A stretch of DNA of 48,871 nt from Caldifarciminota bacterium UBA2202 (GCA_002327905.1 DCUY01000038.1:1-48871), one strand, 5' to 3'. Shown: positions 1-9,592, counted from the first letter of the stretch. Program-made: numbers and translations. The notes: generated by a model from the sequence alone, not told the origin.

Positions 1-51
1 CAAGAACTTTTAGAACCGTTCAATGAGAGTGCAGACAACGAAAGAGAGTAG
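1..51 (+). CDS. C-terminal tail of an upstream gene (partial)
   Basis: Frame 1 is open from the window edge and ends at TAG (49-51), giving a short tail ending in PFNESADNERE. It would overlap the start of the DUF72 gene by 29 bp, which matches the overlapping gene style of the genes that follow. No domain can be recognised from 16 residues, and the tail could be a chance open frame. Confidence 0.35.
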   Translation, partial: QELLEPFNESADNERE

Positions 52-838
52 CTTCAAAACTCTCTGCATTGGAACGAGCGGTTATTATTTTGATGACTGG
101 ATAGGAACGGCATATCCTCCGAAGACAAAAAAGAGCAGTATGTTCGACGAGTATCTCAAGCTCGGATTCGATTCACTGGAGCTGAATTTCACTTACTACA
201 GACTTGCAGGCAGAGAACAGCTGAGGAATTTTTCATTGAAGGCAGACAAAGATTTTTCATTCATAATAAAAGCATACAAAGGCATTACCCATGAAAAGGC
301 AGAAAGGGAGACTGTAAAAACTGTCTCTGAAAATTATTTAGAAGGAAATGTAAACGGAAACTTCAGAGGAATCCTCCTCCAATTCCCAGAATCATTCCAC
401 AAGACAAACGAGAATATAGAATATCTCATTATGCTTCGCGAGGAAATGAAAGAGATAAACCTCTTTGTCGAATTCAGGCGAAGCGACTGGATGAGCAAAG
501 AGACATCTGACCTTTTAAGCAGAGACAAAATGAATTTTGTCTCTGCAGACCTTCCCAAAATCGGAAACCTTCCGGAAATGAATCTGAATGCCGCTTCCGA
601 ATCATCATATTTAAGACTTCACGGGAGGAACAAGGAATGGTATACTGCAGAGGACAGATATGATTATCTCTATTCTGACGCTGAGATAACGCAGTTTCAA
701 AAGGATGTTCTTTTTTTGATGAATAAAACAAATACGACTTTTGTTTTTTTCAATAACTGCCACGGAGGATTTGCTGTGAAGAATGCTCTACTGCTGAAAG
801 ATAAGCTTATAAAGGAGATGAAAATTGAAGCGAAGTGA
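23..838 (+). CDS. DUF72 family protein (YecE-like)
   Basis: This 271-residue protein carries the N-terminal IGTSGYYFDDWIGTAYP signature of the DUF72/YecE family, which adopts a TIM-barrel fold. Further family marks are SLELNFTYYRL, the LLQFPESF strand, LFVEFRRSDW, and YLRLHGRNKEWY followed by FVFFNNCHGG near the C-terminus. The biochemical role of the family is not settled. No good ribosome binding site precedes ATG 23, so the exact start is uncertain, but the family signature begins about 15 codons later, so little could be missing. Its stop overlaps the start of the penicillin-binding lipoprotein gene by 14 bp, suggesting co-translation. Confidence 0.85.
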   Translation: MRVQTTKESSFKTLCIGTSGYYFDDWIGTAYPPKTKKSSMFDEYLKLGFDSLELNFTYYRLAGREQLRNFSLKADKDFSFIIKAYKGITHEKAERETVKTVSENYLEGNVNGNFRGILLQFPESFHKTNENIEYLIMLREEMKEINLFVEFRRSDWMSKETSDLLSRDKMNFVSADLPKIGNLPEMNLNAASESSYLRLHGRNKEWYTAEDRYDYLYSDAEITQFQKDVLFLMNKTNTTFVFFNNCHGGFAVKNALLLKDKLIKEMKIEAK

Positions 839-1883
839 AATTTTCGCATTCTTTCTTCTGCTTCTGCTCTCGTCCTGCTCGGCAGGCATTCCGAAAAACA
901 ATCTTTACGAAGAATATATGTATATTCAGCGGACAAAGGATTTTTCAAAGACATCAATCAATGAGGAGATTCAAAGAGACATTCTCTTGGTGATGAAAAA
1001 TCACAAGGTCCCTTATGGAGCAGTCATTGTGGCTGATGCGAGGGACGGGAGAATACTCGCTGTTGAAGAGCATTCGGAGAGGGGCTATGACAAGGGAGAG
1101 TTTATTAACAAGCCCGTGTCAGCGGCGTCGATTTTTAAAATCATCACTCTGGGCGCGGCAATAGGGAGCGGAGTGTTCAATGCAAAGGACAAAATAAAAT
1201 ATTATGACAGCCCTTACTCTGAATTGAATAAATACATGGATAAGAGAAAATCAAAATCATACGGAGTCACCACGACAGTAGAGAATGCAATAGCTCTTTC
1301 GAATAATTCGGCATTTGCCGAAATCGCGCTCAAGCTGGACAAAAAAAAACTGTATGAGTATTCGGAAAAATTTTTCTTTACGAATTCATCGCTGAGCGGC
1401 ATAAAGACAGGATACATTGAGAAACCGAAGGATTCCACTGAACTGATTCAGCTCTGCTCGGGTTTGAAATTCTCCTACATGTCACCCTTTCAGGCGCTTC
1501 TTATTGCAATGACAATAGCAAATGACGGGGAGCTGAAGGTTCCGTACATAAATATGTCCGATTCAAAAAAATCAATTACGGCAATAAAAAAAATTGTAGC
1601 GAACGGACTTTTGGAAGCGATGTCATCCACGACAATTTTAGGAACATCGAAAAAGCAGTTTTCAAACAATATAGAGATTGCGAAACACACATACGCAAAG
1701 ACAGGCTCACTCTACGGATACTCGCCTGACGGATACTATAACTGGTTCATGGGGATCTATGACGGAAAGAAGAGCAGATATGCCGTTGTGGTTCTCACAG
1801 TCAATGACCCGAAATGGTCTGTAAAGGCTAATTACCTTGCATACAAATCAATAGAATTCATAAGAAAACATGAAGAGAATTGA
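825..1883 (+). CDS. Penicillin-binding transpeptidase-like lipoprotein
   Basis: The product looks like a serine acyl-enzyme transpeptidase domain anchored as a lipoprotein and facing the periplasm. The first 18 residues form a hydrophobic signal ending in a lipobox (LLSSC, Cys18). The three penicillin-binding motifs are present in order: SIFK (Ser102, Lys105), SNN (159-161) and KTG (292-294). At 352 residues it has only the transpeptidase domain, without the long N-terminal domain of FtsI/PBP2, so it may be a small D,D-transpeptidase/carboxypeptidase or a beta-lactam sensor. The start is TTG at 825, set by an AAAGGAG ribosome binding site at 811-817. It overlaps both neighbouring genes. Confidence 0.8.
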   Translation: MKRSEIFAFFLLLLLSSCSAGIPKNNLYEEYMYIQRTKDFSKTSINEEIQRDILLVMKNHKVPYGAVIVADARDGRILAVEEHSERGYDKGEFINKPVSAASIFKIITLGAAIGSGVFNAKDKIKYYDSPYSELNKYMDKRKSKSYGVTTTVENAIALSNNSAFAEIALKLDKKKLYEYSEKFFFTNSSLSGIKTGYIEKPKDSTELIQLCSGLKFSYMSPFQALLIAMTIANDGELKVPYINMSDSKKSITAIKKIVANGLLEAMSSTTILGTSKKQFSNNIEIAKHTYAKTGSLYGYSPDGYYNWFMGIYDGKKSRYAVVVLTVNDPKWSVKANYLAYKSIEFIRKHEEN

Positions 1884-3318
1884 AGAGACATCATTTATTC
1901 TGTCGGGAGCAGTCAAAGAGGTCAGGGAGATGCTCCCTTCAAGGATTACCGCGATATATCTTTCTAACAACAGAGTTCTCAATGTCAAGACGGAGAATTT
2001 CAATCTGAAAGTCAATTGCGAGAATCAGAACCCGCTCTTATATTTATCTGAGAATCTCTTTGAAAAGACAAAACATAATTTCAATGACGCATTAAGCGCG
2101 TATGCAAAGGGAATGCGCATAACAGATATTGAGCAGATTGGGAATGACAGGATTGTGAAACTGACTCTGACAAAAGAATTGTTTATTGTCATTGAGCTTA
2201 TTCCTAACAGGTTCAACATACTGCTTGTGGAGAATGATGTTATTAAAAATCTTTACTCATACAAAAAAAATAAAGACGGAGAACTGATATTAAAGCCGGG
2301 AGTCAAATACTCTCCAAAGACGCGGGAGAAGGGATTTATGGAATCTCTCAGCGCTAAGGAGAGGGAGAGCGCGGAGGAGATGCATTTTCAGGAAGAGGAC
2401 ATAAAGAATGTCAAGGAGTATTTTCTTTTAACTGACGACAAGAGATTTTATATACTCTTCTGCGAAAATAAGAATCTTCAGACTCTTGATTCGTCAAAAT
2501 CCCCATCTCATTTGATTGAAAAGGCATTTGCCTTTTCAATTCAGGAGGCGCGCGATAAGAATGAGGCATCAAAGTCTCATTCAATAGAGAATAAAATATC
2601 CAATTTGAAAAAGAAGATTGACGCGCTAAAAGACGAGGATTCCCTGTCAGCAGAAGCGGAGGATTTAAGAGAGATGGCTGAGACATTAAAGGCGAATATA
2701 TACAGGGCTGATAAAGAGAAAGAATTTGCCTCCGTATTCAATGAAAAGAAAATTCTAAAGTTCAATATTCCCAAGGGAGTCTCTTTATCCGAATATTTAA
2801 AGATATTATTTGAAGAGTATAAAAAGACAAAGAATCTTTCAAGCCAGAATGCCGAAATAAAAAAAACTCTGCAGAAAGAGATTATAAAACTTGAAGAGAG
2901 ACTTACGACTGAATCTGAAGAGGAGAGAAAAAAAGAGATAAGAGACGAAGAGACAACAGGAAGAGTCTTTACTACTCCGAACGGATTCAAAGTTTTAAGC
3001 GGAAGAAGCGCACAGGAGAATGACGAACTCACAGTGAGGATAGCAAAGAAGGATGATATATTCTTTCACGCGAGAGAGGCAAAGGGGAGTCATGTGATTT
3101 TAAGGACAGCAGGAGGGACTCCGTTAAAGGAGGACATACTCTTCGCCGCATCAATAGCCGCATACTATTCCGCCGGAAAGCATTCCAAGCTCGTCTCAGT
3201 CTCATATATTGAGAAGAGATTTGTGGTGAAAAGAAGAAACTCCCCAAAGGGAGAGGTCGTAATGCTCAAGGAGAAGACACTCTTCGTGAAGCCTTTAAGC
3301 GGAAGAGAATCAAAATAA
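1870..3318 (+). CDS. rqcH: NFACT / RqcH family ribosome quality control protein
   Basis: NFACT proteins bind stalled 50S subunits carrying peptidyl-tRNA and, in bacteria, recruit tRNA-Ala to add C-terminal alanine tails that mark the peptide for degradation. Visible parts are the NFACT-N domain (about 1-200, with the NDRIV strand containing the Asp-Arg pair needed for tRNA recruitment in RqcH), a charged coiled coil (about 235-350) and the C-terminal NFACT-R (DUF814) domain with FHAREAKGSHVILR at about 398-411. It is about 100 residues shorter than Bacillus RqcH, mainly in the middle. It overlaps the transpeptidase gene by 14 bp. Older databases call this family fibronectin-binding protein; here the quality-control role is preferred. 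Confidence 0.85.
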   Translation: MKRIEETSFILSGAVKEVREMLPSRITAIYLSNNRVLNVKTENFNLKVNCENQNPLLYLSENLFEKTKHNFNDALSAYAKGMRITDIEQIGNDRIVKLTLTKELFIVIELIPNRFNILLVENDVIKNLYSYKKNKDGELILKPGVKYSPKTREKGFMESLSAKERESAEEMHFQEEDIKNVKEYFLLTDDKRFYILFCENKNLQTLDSSKSPSHLIEKAFAFSIQEARDKNEASKSHSIENKISNLKKKIDALKDEDSLSAEAEDLREMAETLKANIYRADKEKEFASVFNEKKILKFNIPKGVSLSEYLKILFEEYKKTKNLSSQNAEIKKTLQKEIIKLEERLTTESEEERKKEIRDEETTGRVFTTPNGFKVLSGRSAQENDELTVRIAKKDDIFFHAREAKGSHVILRTAGGTPLKEDILFAASIAAYYSAGKHSKLVSVSYIEKRFVVKRRNSPKGEVVMLKEKTLFVKPLSGRESK

Positions 3319-3334
3319 CAGAGAGGAGATAAAA

Positions 3335-5254
3335 ATGAAAAAGACCCTTTATTTTGTTTTAGTCTGCCTTTTGTTTATGAACCTTTTCTCGGAATATGAG
3401 CATATAATACATTACAATTCATTAATAAATGTGAATGAGGACGGTTCAATTCTTGTGAGAGAGAAAATACGGGTGTATTCCGAAGGCGTGAATATAATGC
3501 ACGGCATATATAGGGATTTTCCGACAAATTACATTGATGAAAAGAATAACAGGTACAGAGTGGACTTTTCCATTGCGGGTGTCGAAAAAAATGGAGAGAA
3601 AGAGCCGTATTTTACAAAGAGCATAAATGACGGAGTCCGAATTTATATAGGAAGCAAGGATAAGTATCTTGATACAGGTTACTATGATTATGAAATAGTC
3701 TATAGAACAGACAGGCAGATAGGATTCTTCAAGGATTTTGACGAACTCTATTGGAATGTGACGGGGAACAACTGGCTCTTTGATATTGATTCTGTCACAT
3801 GCACAATATATCTTCCAAATGAAGCGGATATACAGGAATCAAAATTCGCCGGCTACACAGGATATAGAGGAGAGAGCGGCAATTCGTATTTTGTATCCGT
3901 TGATACTATTGAAAATTCAATAACATTCGCCTCCACGAGAAAATTGCGTGTAAGCGAGGGAATCACTGTTGCAGTAGGATGGAGCAAGGGGGCTGTCAAA
4001 GAACCGAATGCGGGAAAGAGAGCATATTATATTCTCCGCGACAATGCAGACCTTCTCATAGGAATTATCGGACTGACTGCAATCTTCATATTCTTCCTGT
4101 CAATGTGGAGGAGGGTGGGAAAGGATCCTGAGAGAGGCACTGTCATCCCGCAATTTTCTCCTCCTGAGAATATCTCGCCGGGAGATGCGAGATATATAAA
4201 GAACATGATGTTCGACAATAAAATAATTGTTGCGGAGATTGTAAATCTTGCAGTCAAAAAACACCTCAAAATCGAAAAAGAGAAGAAAAATTATGTAATA
4301 ACATCTCTTCCGGGAGAGGAGCGCCTCACTAAGGAAGAGGAATTAATAAAGACATCGGTCTTTAAATACGGCAACAGAATTGTTCTGGATAAAAAAAATC
4401 ATGAGGAGATAGGGGCAATGGTAAAGGAGATTCAGAATGAGATGAAAAGACGCTCCGACGGAGAGATGTTCAAAAACAATTTCAAAGAATCGGGAACAGG
4501 GTGTTTCTTCTCCGTTCTTCTTATAGTTCTTATATTCCTTATTTCAACAGTCAAGCCTATATTCGGACTCATCTTCTCTTGTATGTTCGCATTACTCCTC
4601 TTCGCTCTCCGTTCTCTGATTAGAAAACTAAAACAGGATGCTTCATCAATGAATAGGGGGAAAAGCGGCAAGACGGGATTTCATATTTTCGGAATTCTTT
4701 TGGGAATTGCCGCACTGCTCTTTATGAGTGTTATTCTCGGGTATTTTTTATTCTTTACTCCGGTTGACAGAGTCTTTTACAAGCCGTTTCTCAATATATT
4801 CTTTATAGCTCTGTTTTTCATAAACATAGTGTTCTTTGATATAATGAGGGCATACACAAAAAAAGGAATGGAGACTCTTCTAAAGATTGAGGGATTCAAA
4901 ATGTACATTAACTCAGCCGATGAGGGTCAGTCGGGTCTTGGCAGGGATATCTCAATGAATCAGGATTTGTTTGAAAAATATCTGCCGTACGCAATTGCTC
5001 TTGATGCGGAGAGTTCATGGGTGAAAAAATTTGAGGACTCATTCAATGTTCAGGACGGCTCAAGCAGAATGCACTATTATCCCGTATGGTATAATGCGGA
5101 AAATTTCAATATGAATTCATTTGCCTCATCATTCTCCTCTTCAATGTCAAGCGCAATATCATCATCCTCGCAGGCTCCCGGTTCGTCAAGCGGCTCAGGC
5201 GGCGGCGGTTCATCAGGCGGCGGGGGTGGAGGCGGTGGCGGCGGAGGCTGGTGA
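3335..5254 (+). CDS. DUF2207 membrane protein with Gly-rich tail
   Basis: The 639-residue product begins with a signal peptide (MKKTLYFVLVCLLFMNLFS). An extracytoplasmic beta-rich DUF2207 domain follows (IHYNSLINVNEDGSILVRE, then HGIYRDFP), then a transmembrane segment near 240-257, a cytoplasmic part (RRVGKDPERGTVIPQFSPP), further transmembrane segments near 388-425 and 450-500, and a low-complexity Ser/Gly tail ending in poly-Gly plus Trp. That tail is typical of the family, whose function is unknown. Start ATG 3335 follows a clear GAGGAG site. It lies 16 bp after rqcH and probably closes the first operon. Confidence 0.85.
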   Translation: MKKTLYFVLVCLLFMNLFSEYEHIIHYNSLINVNEDGSILVREKIRVYSEGVNIMHGIYRDFPTNYIDEKNNRYRVDFSIAGVEKNGEKEPYFTKSINDGVRIYIGSKDKYLDTGYYDYEIVYRTDRQIGFFKDFDELYWNVTGNNWLFDIDSVTCTIYLPNEADIQESKFAGYTGYRGESGNSYFVSVDTIENSITFASTRKLRVSEGITVAVGWSKGAVKEPNAGKRAYYILRDNADLLIGIIGLTAIFIFFLSMWRRVGKDPERGTVIPQFSPPENISPGDARYIKNMMFDNKIIVAEIVNLAVKKHLKIEKEKKNYVITSLPGEERLTKEEELIKTSVFKYGNRIVLDKKNHEEIGAMVKEIQNEMKRRSDGEMFKNNFKESGTGCFFSVLLIVLIFLISTVKPIFGLIFSCMFALLLFALRSLIRKLKQDASSMNRGKSGKTGFHIFGILLGIAALLFMSVILGYFLFFTPVDRVFYKPFLNIFFIALFFINIVFFDIMRAYTKKGMETLLKIEGFKMYINSADEGQSGLGRDISMNQDLFEKYLPYAIALDAESSWVKKFEDSFNVQDGSSRMHYYPVWYNAENFNMNSFASSFSSSMSSAISSSSQAPGSSSGSGGGGSSGGGGGGGGGGGW

Positions 5255-5264
5255 TATACAGGGG

Positions 5265-5293
5265 CTGTGCATGATTTTCAGCAGTCATCACAG
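5265..5293 (+). terminator. Weak hairpin terminator after the DUF2207 gene
   Basis: CTGTG-c-ATGA (5265-5274) can pair with TCAT-CACAG (5285-5293) with one bulged C, followed within 10 nt by an A/T-rich run. It sits between the end of the DUF2207 gene and the promoter of iorA, where a terminator would be expected. The stem is imperfect. Confidence 0.4.
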
Positions 5294-5320
5294 GAACAAA
5301 AAATTTTTATCAATAGTTTA

Positions 5321-5349
5321 TTGACTGAATGGCTGATTTTTGATAAAAT
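5321..5349 (+). promoter_or_regulatory. Sigma-70-type promoter of the iorAB operon
   Basis: TTGACT (5321-5326), a 17-nt spacer, and TAAAAT (5344-5349). It lies about 35 nt before the iorA start, which has its own GGAGG ribosome binding site at 5375-5379. Confidence 0.75.
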
Positions 5350-5384
5350 AATAGGATAATAAATGAAAAAATTTGGAGGTTTCA

Positions 5385-7136
5385 ATGAAAGAAATATTAT
5401 CGGGAAATGAAGCTGTAGCAAGGGGAGCCTATGAAGGCGGACTTCATTTTGCCTGTGCATATCCGGGAACACCGTCGACCGAGATTCTTGAAAACATGAC
5501 AAAATACAAGGAGATACATTCTCACTGGTCAGTGAATGAGAAGACATCCCTTGAAACAGCTCTCGGAGCATCATTCGGAGGAATGCGCGCTCTTGTGGCA
5601 ATGAAGCATGTAGGGCTCAATGTGGCGGCAGACCCGCTCTTCTCTGCAGGATATATCGGAGCAAAGGGCGCACTGGTCATAATAACTGCTGATGATCCGG
5701 GAATGCATTCATCACAGAATGAACAGGACAACAGAAACTATGCCAGAGCGGCTAAGATACCCATGCTTGAACCGTCAGATTCGCAGGAGGCAAAGGATTT
5801 TACAAAGATTGCGCTTAAAATAAGCGAAGAATTCGACACACCGGTTCTTATACGACTGACAACAAGAATATCCCATTCAAAATCAATAGTGGAATTTGCA
5901 GAGAGAGAGAATGTCGAAGTTAAGGGATATGAAAAGAATGTGAAAAAAAATCTTGTAATGCCCGCTCACGCGAGAGCTCTGCACAAGAAAGTCGAAGAGA
6001 GGCTCTTAAAGCTTAAGGAGTTTTCAAATGATTTTAAGTACAATACAATAGAATACAAAAATAAAAATATCGGAATAATAACATCCGGAATATCCTATCA
6101 GTATGTGAAAGAGTCAATGCCTGACGCCTCTGTTCTCAAAATTTCACTCTCATGGCCTCTTCCCGACAGAATCATAAAAGAGTTTGCGGATAATGTGGAA
6201 AGACTTTATGTTGTGGAGGAGAATGATCCTTTCATTGAGACTGAAGTAAAGGCGATGGGGATAAAGATAACAGGAAAAGAGATAATACCCATAGTGGGCG
6301 AACTCAATCCGCGAATAGTGAAAGAGTCATTTAATGCAGTGGAGAAGTACAAGCTGAAAGAGACAATGGAGAAGGCTCCCGGCAGGCCGCCTGCATTATG
6401 CCCCGGATGCCCGCACACATCAGTCTTTCATGCGATTAATAAATTGAAGCTTATAGCGACAGGAGATATAGGATGCTACACGCTCGGAGCTCTGCCTCCT
6501 TTAAGCGCAATGGACACATGCGTTGACATGGGAGCGTCAATAACAAATGCTCTGGGCCTTGAATATTCGCTGAAGGGCCGCGACAAGAGAAAGATAGTCG
6601 CAGTGATAGGAGATTCGACTTTCTACCACTCAGGAATAACAGGCCTTATTGACCTTGTATATAATAAAGGCACATCGACAGTGATAATTCTGGACAATTC
6701 AATTACAGCCATGACGGGGCATCAGGATAATCCGGGAACCGGAAAGACTCTCATGGGAGAGGATTCTCCGAAATTTGATTTGGAGCGTCTTATAAAGGGG
6801 CTCGGAATAGAGCATGTTTATTCTGTTGACTCATACAATCTTGAAGAGGTTGCGAATCTTATAAAGAGAGAGACCGAGAGGTCTGCGCCTTCAGTAATCA
6901 TAGCAAGAAGGCCGTGCATACTTCTTCCTGAAATGAAAAAGAAAAAATTTGACAAGTATGAAATAGATGAAAACAAGTGCACAGGATGCCAGATGTGCGT
7001 CAAGCTCGGATGCCCTGCGATATCGTTCGACAAGGAGAAGAAGAAGGCGCTCATAAACAAATCTCTCTGCGTCGGCTGCTCTTTATGCTTCCAAGTATGC
7101 AAATTCGGCGCAATCAAAAAAGTGCAAGGAGAATAA
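5385..7136 (+). CDS. iorA: Indolepyruvate:ferredoxin oxidoreductase, alpha subunit
   Basis: IorA, with IorB, oxidatively decarboxylates aryl-pyruvates from aromatic amino acids to aryl-acetyl-CoA, reducing ferredoxin. It is an oxygen-sensitive cytoplasmic enzyme of anaerobes. The N-terminal pyrimidine domain starts GNEAVARGAYEGG and has YPGTPSTEI. The TPP-binding domain includes GDIGCYTLGALPP, MGASI and GDSTFYHSG. The C-terminus carries two 4Fe-4S motifs: CTGCQMCVKLGC and CVGCSLCFQVC. At 583 residues it is close to the usual family length. ATG 5385 is chosen because the GGAGG site sits just before it; the in-frame TTG at 5373 overlaps that site. One base separates its stop from iorB. Confidence 0.95.
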   Translation: MKEILSGNEAVARGAYEGGLHFACAYPGTPSTEILENMTKYKEIHSHWSVNEKTSLETALGASFGGMRALVAMKHVGLNVAADPLFSAGYIGAKGALVIITADDPGMHSSQNEQDNRNYARAAKIPMLEPSDSQEAKDFTKIALKISEEFDTPVLIRLTTRISHSKSIVEFAERENVEVKGYEKNVKKNLVMPAHARALHKKVEERLLKLKEFSNDFKYNTIEYKNKNIGIITSGISYQYVKESMPDASVLKISLSWPLPDRIIKEFADNVERLYVVEENDPFIETEVKAMGIKITGKEIIPIVGELNPRIVKESFNAVEKYKLKETMEKAPGRPPALCPGCPHTSVFHAINKLKLIATGDIGCYTLGALPPLSAMDTCVDMGASITNALGLEYSLKGRDKRKIVAVIGDSTFYHSGITGLIDLVYNKGTSTVIILDNSITAMTGHQDNPGTGKTLMGEDSPKFDLERLIKGLGIEHVYSVDSYNLEEVANLIKRETERSAPSVIIARRPCILLPEMKKKKFDKYEIDENKCTGCQMCVKLGCPAISFDKEKKKALINKSLCVGCSLCFQVCKFGAIKKVQGE

Positions 7137-7137
7137 G

Positions 7138-7713
7138 ATGAATACTAAAATTATCATAGCAGGTGTGGGCGGACAGGGAATACTTTTGGCGAGCGACATT
7201 CTCTGTGAAGTGGCTATGAAGGCGGGATTCGACACAAAAAAGAGCGAAGTGCACGGAATGAGCCAGAGAGGCGGAGATGTGGTATCCCATGTGATATTCG
7301 GAGAGAAGGTCTATTCACCTCTGATATCATACAATGAAGCTGATGTGATACTCTCATTTGAACAGGTTGAGGCTCTCAGAAATCTCGACTATCTTAAAGA
7401 CGGCGGAGTAATGATAATAAATGACATCAGAATTCTTCCCGTTCCGGTTGCATCAGGCATGGCCGATTATCCGAAAGACGCAGTGGGTGAAGTGAAAAAG
7501 TTCGTGAAGAACACAATAGTCCTTGATGCGGAGAGCATGGCAAAAGAGCTTGGAAATGTCAAGGTGATGAATGTGATACTTCTCGGAGTTATGGCAAAGC
7601 AAGTGAAGATCATAAAAAAGGAAATATGGATAGAGGCTTTGAAGGCAAATGTTCCTCCAAAAACCATAGATGTAAATATAAAGGCATTTGAAAAGGGGTA
7701 CGACTTTTCGTAA
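7138..7713 (+). CDS. iorB: Indolepyruvate:ferredoxin oxidoreductase, beta subunit
   Basis: The 191-residue protein is the gamma-type (2-oxoacid:acceptor oxidoreductase) subunit that partners IorA. The N-terminus IIIAGVGGQGILLASDIL and the block KKSEVHGMSQRGGDVVSHV are diagnostic of the family. Together the pair forms the complete two-subunit IOR enzyme. The start lies 1 nt after the iorA stop, with AAGGAG at the end of iorA as the ribosome binding site, so the two are translationally coupled. Confidence 0.93.
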   Translation: MNTKIIIAGVGGQGILLASDILCEVAMKAGFDTKKSEVHGMSQRGGDVVSHVIFGEKVYSPLISYNEADVILSFEQVEALRNLDYLKDGGVMIINDIRILPVPVASGMADYPKDAVGEVKKFVKNTIVLDAESMAKELGNVKVMNVILLGVMAKQVKIIKKEIWIEALKANVPPKTIDVNIKAFEKGYDFS

Positions 7714-7717
7714 AAAA

Positions 7718-8929
7718 ATGAAAATCCTTTATGGAATTTCAGGGCATGGAAACGGCCATATAACAAGAAGCTCCTATATAATCAAGCTCCTCGAAGAGAA
7801 GGGGCATCGGGTGAAAGTGCTCACATACGGGCAGGGGATAAAGTATATAAATGCCAATAATGAAAAATTCGATTATGTCAATATTTCAGGATTCGACATT
7901 TATTACAGGGACGGAATCGTAAGAAATTACAAAACATTCTATGAATTCGTCAAAAGGCTTCCTCTCGATTCTGCAAAGCAATTGTTCCTTTTTTTCAGAA
8001 TAGTGTATAATTTCAAACCGCATATAATAATATCCGATTTTGAACCTTTTTCACAGCTTCTTGCAAAAACTCTCGGAATTCCTCTTGTGGACATTGACAA
8101 TAATATAGCTGTTAATATTGTCAAAGGCAATCCAGCCCCTTCATCATATTCGGAAAAATTTTATACTAAAGCCACTGTTAGCTTATTTGTAAGAAAGGCA
8201 AAGTATCATTTTCTTCTGACATTTGCTCCAGACCATATAGATGTGCCAGAGGATAAAAAATACAAACTTATTATTGTTCCGCCGATTATAAGAGATGAAA
8301 TTATAAGCGCGAAAAAACTTGTAAAGGACAAAAAATTCATTTTGATTTATCAGACATCAAACAGCATGGTTGACAAAATAAAGATACTCACGGAAAAATT
8401 CAAAGATGTTGATTTCATCGCATACAAAGTGAGTATGGATGCAAAGCCGAATCTAAAAGTGAAGGGTTTCTCCACAGAGGATTTCATAAATGACCTCGCA
8501 GAATGCTCGGGTATAATATCAAACGGAGGATTCACTCTGATAAGCGAAGCAATATATCTCGGCAAGCCGATATATTCTGTGCCCATAAAGGGCCAGTACG
8601 AACAGAGAGTGAACGGGTTTTTGGTTGAAAAGATGGGATACGGACTGACGAGCAATGATTTCGACGAAGAGAGATTTGAAAAATTTATTAATAATATGGA
8701 AGAATACAAAAAAAATCTTTCAAAATATTATCAAGATGGAAACAAGGAATTCGAGAAAAAACTTTTTACAGCTCTCAATCTTGTAAATAAAAATCTGCCG
8801 AAGAGATATCATGACCAGATAATGATTGCAATAATACCGATAATTCAGATAAATGCTTTAAAATTTATTTTCTCAAAGATTATCCCCGTATATAAGCATG
8901 AACTGGTGAGGATAAGGCGCAGATTCTAA
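7718..8929 (+). CDS. Glycosyltransferase (GT28/MJ1255-like)
   Basis: The N-terminus MKILYGISGHGNGHITRS is the sugar-acceptor loop seen in GT-B glycosyltransferases of the MurG/MJ1255 type. The C-terminal half has ISNGGFTLISEAIYLGKPIYSVP, the nucleotide-sugar binding region, followed by GQYEQRVNG. The family transfers a sugar from a nucleotide donor to a lipid or polymer acceptor at the inner face of the membrane; the substrate here is unknown. ATG 7718 is chosen because the family N-terminus starts there; an upstream in-frame TTG (7688) would run back into iorB. No strong ribosome binding site precedes it. The gene ends in a 4-bp convergent overlap with the TPR gene on the minus strand. Confidence 0.8.
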   Translation: MKILYGISGHGNGHITRSSYIIKLLEEKGHRVKVLTYGQGIKYINANNEKFDYVNISGFDIYYRDGIVRNYKTFYEFVKRLPLDSAKQLFLFFRIVYNFKPHIIISDFEPFSQLLAKTLGIPLVDIDNNIAVNIVKGNPAPSSYSEKFYTKATVSLFVRKAKYHFLLTFAPDHIDVPEDKKYKLIIVPPIIRDEIISAKKLVKDKKFILIYQTSNSMVDKIKILTEKFKDVDFIAYKVSMDAKPNLKVKGFSTEDFINDLAECSGIISNGGFTLISEAIYLGKPIYSVPIKGQYEQRVNGFLVEKMGYGLTSNDFDEERFEKFINNMEEYKKNLSKYYQDGNKEFEKKLFTALNLVNKNLPKRYHDQIMIAIIPIIQINALKFIFSKIIPVYKHELVRIRRRF

Positions 8930-9321
8930 TCCGAATCCGCCCCCAATTTCTTTTTTAAAGACTGTATTTTTTTATAATACCATTTAAGAGCGCTTTCAGT
9001 ATCTCCCAAGAGCTCATAAGCCGCGGCTATCTCGCTCTCCGGAAGATCTATATCCTCTGTCTTCACGGATGCCTTCTTTTTTGAAAAAATCTTTTCAAGA
9101 ATTTCATATACATTCTCTTCTATGAATTTTTCGTCTATAAGTTTGTAGCATAATTCCTCCGCAGAGTCATTTTTATTCAGTGCCTCCAATGACAATGCTT
9201 TGAGGTACATTACTTTAAGGCGGTTTTCCTCAGTCTCAATATCATTTAAAATATTCAAGGCCTCCTCGAAGAGTCCCTGTTTCACAAGTATTCTTGCGGC
9301 TGTGAGTGTTTTAAACATCAT
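8926..9321 (-). CDS. Small TPR-like protein
   Basis: The 131-residue product is helical with tetratricopeptide-like repeats: ARILVKQGLFEEALNILND near the N-terminus, VMYLKALSLEALNKNDSAEE in the middle and AAAYELLGDTESALKWYYK at the C-terminus. Such repeats mediate protein-protein contacts; no specific partner can be named. It overlaps the stop of the Cys-rich gene by 4 bp (ATGA), so the two form a coupled pair. There is no signal peptide, so it is probably cytoplasmic. Confidence 0.65.
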   Translation of the reverse strand: MMFKTLTAARILVKQGLFEEALNILNDIETEENRLKVMYLKALSLEALNKNDSAEELCYKLIDEKFIEENVYEILEKIFSKKKASVKTEDIDLPESEIAAAYELLGDTESALKWYYKKIQSLKKKLGADSD

Positions 9322-9569
9322 CCCATCTCGGATTGCTGTTCTTCCGAATTTTTTATGCAGTAGTACTGGAAACGGTAATTGTTCTCTTTATGGACTCTGC
9401 ATTTTCTGCACAAACACTCTTTCTCTTCAGTTATGCACCTGCTTCCTGAAATCGTCGAGATGCAGTATCCTCCGACTTCTTCACAGTCCGAAAAGGATTT
9501 GCATTTTTTACAGAGGCATTTTTTCAACTGCGCATCAGTTTTAAGGCTGTCCTTGTCGGTAGCATTCAT
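9318..9569 (-). CDS. Cys-rich protein, DUF2769-like
   Basis: The 83-residue protein has two copies of a C-x-C-x2-C knuckle, CLCKKCKSF (near 18) and CLCRKCRVH (near 53), each followed downstream by GGYCIS or YYCIKN. This is the arrangement of DUF2769-type small proteins, thought to bind metal, with no known function. Start ATG 9569 follows AAGGAGG at 7 nt, and a strong promoter (TTGACT/TATAAT) lies directly upstream. It is coupled to the TPR gene. Confidence 0.65.
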   Translation of the reverse strand: MNATDKDSLKTDAQLKKCLCKKCKSFSDCEEVGGYCISTISGSRCITEEKECLCRKCRVHKENNYRFQYYCIKNSEEQQSEMG

Positions 9570-9592
9570 TATTATCCTCCTTGTCTTAAAAC

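Noticed and set aside
2577..3032. Minus-strand 151-codon frame
   Set aside because: It is a shadow of the Lys/Glu-rich coiled coil of the NFACT gene (poly-Ser/Phe composition).
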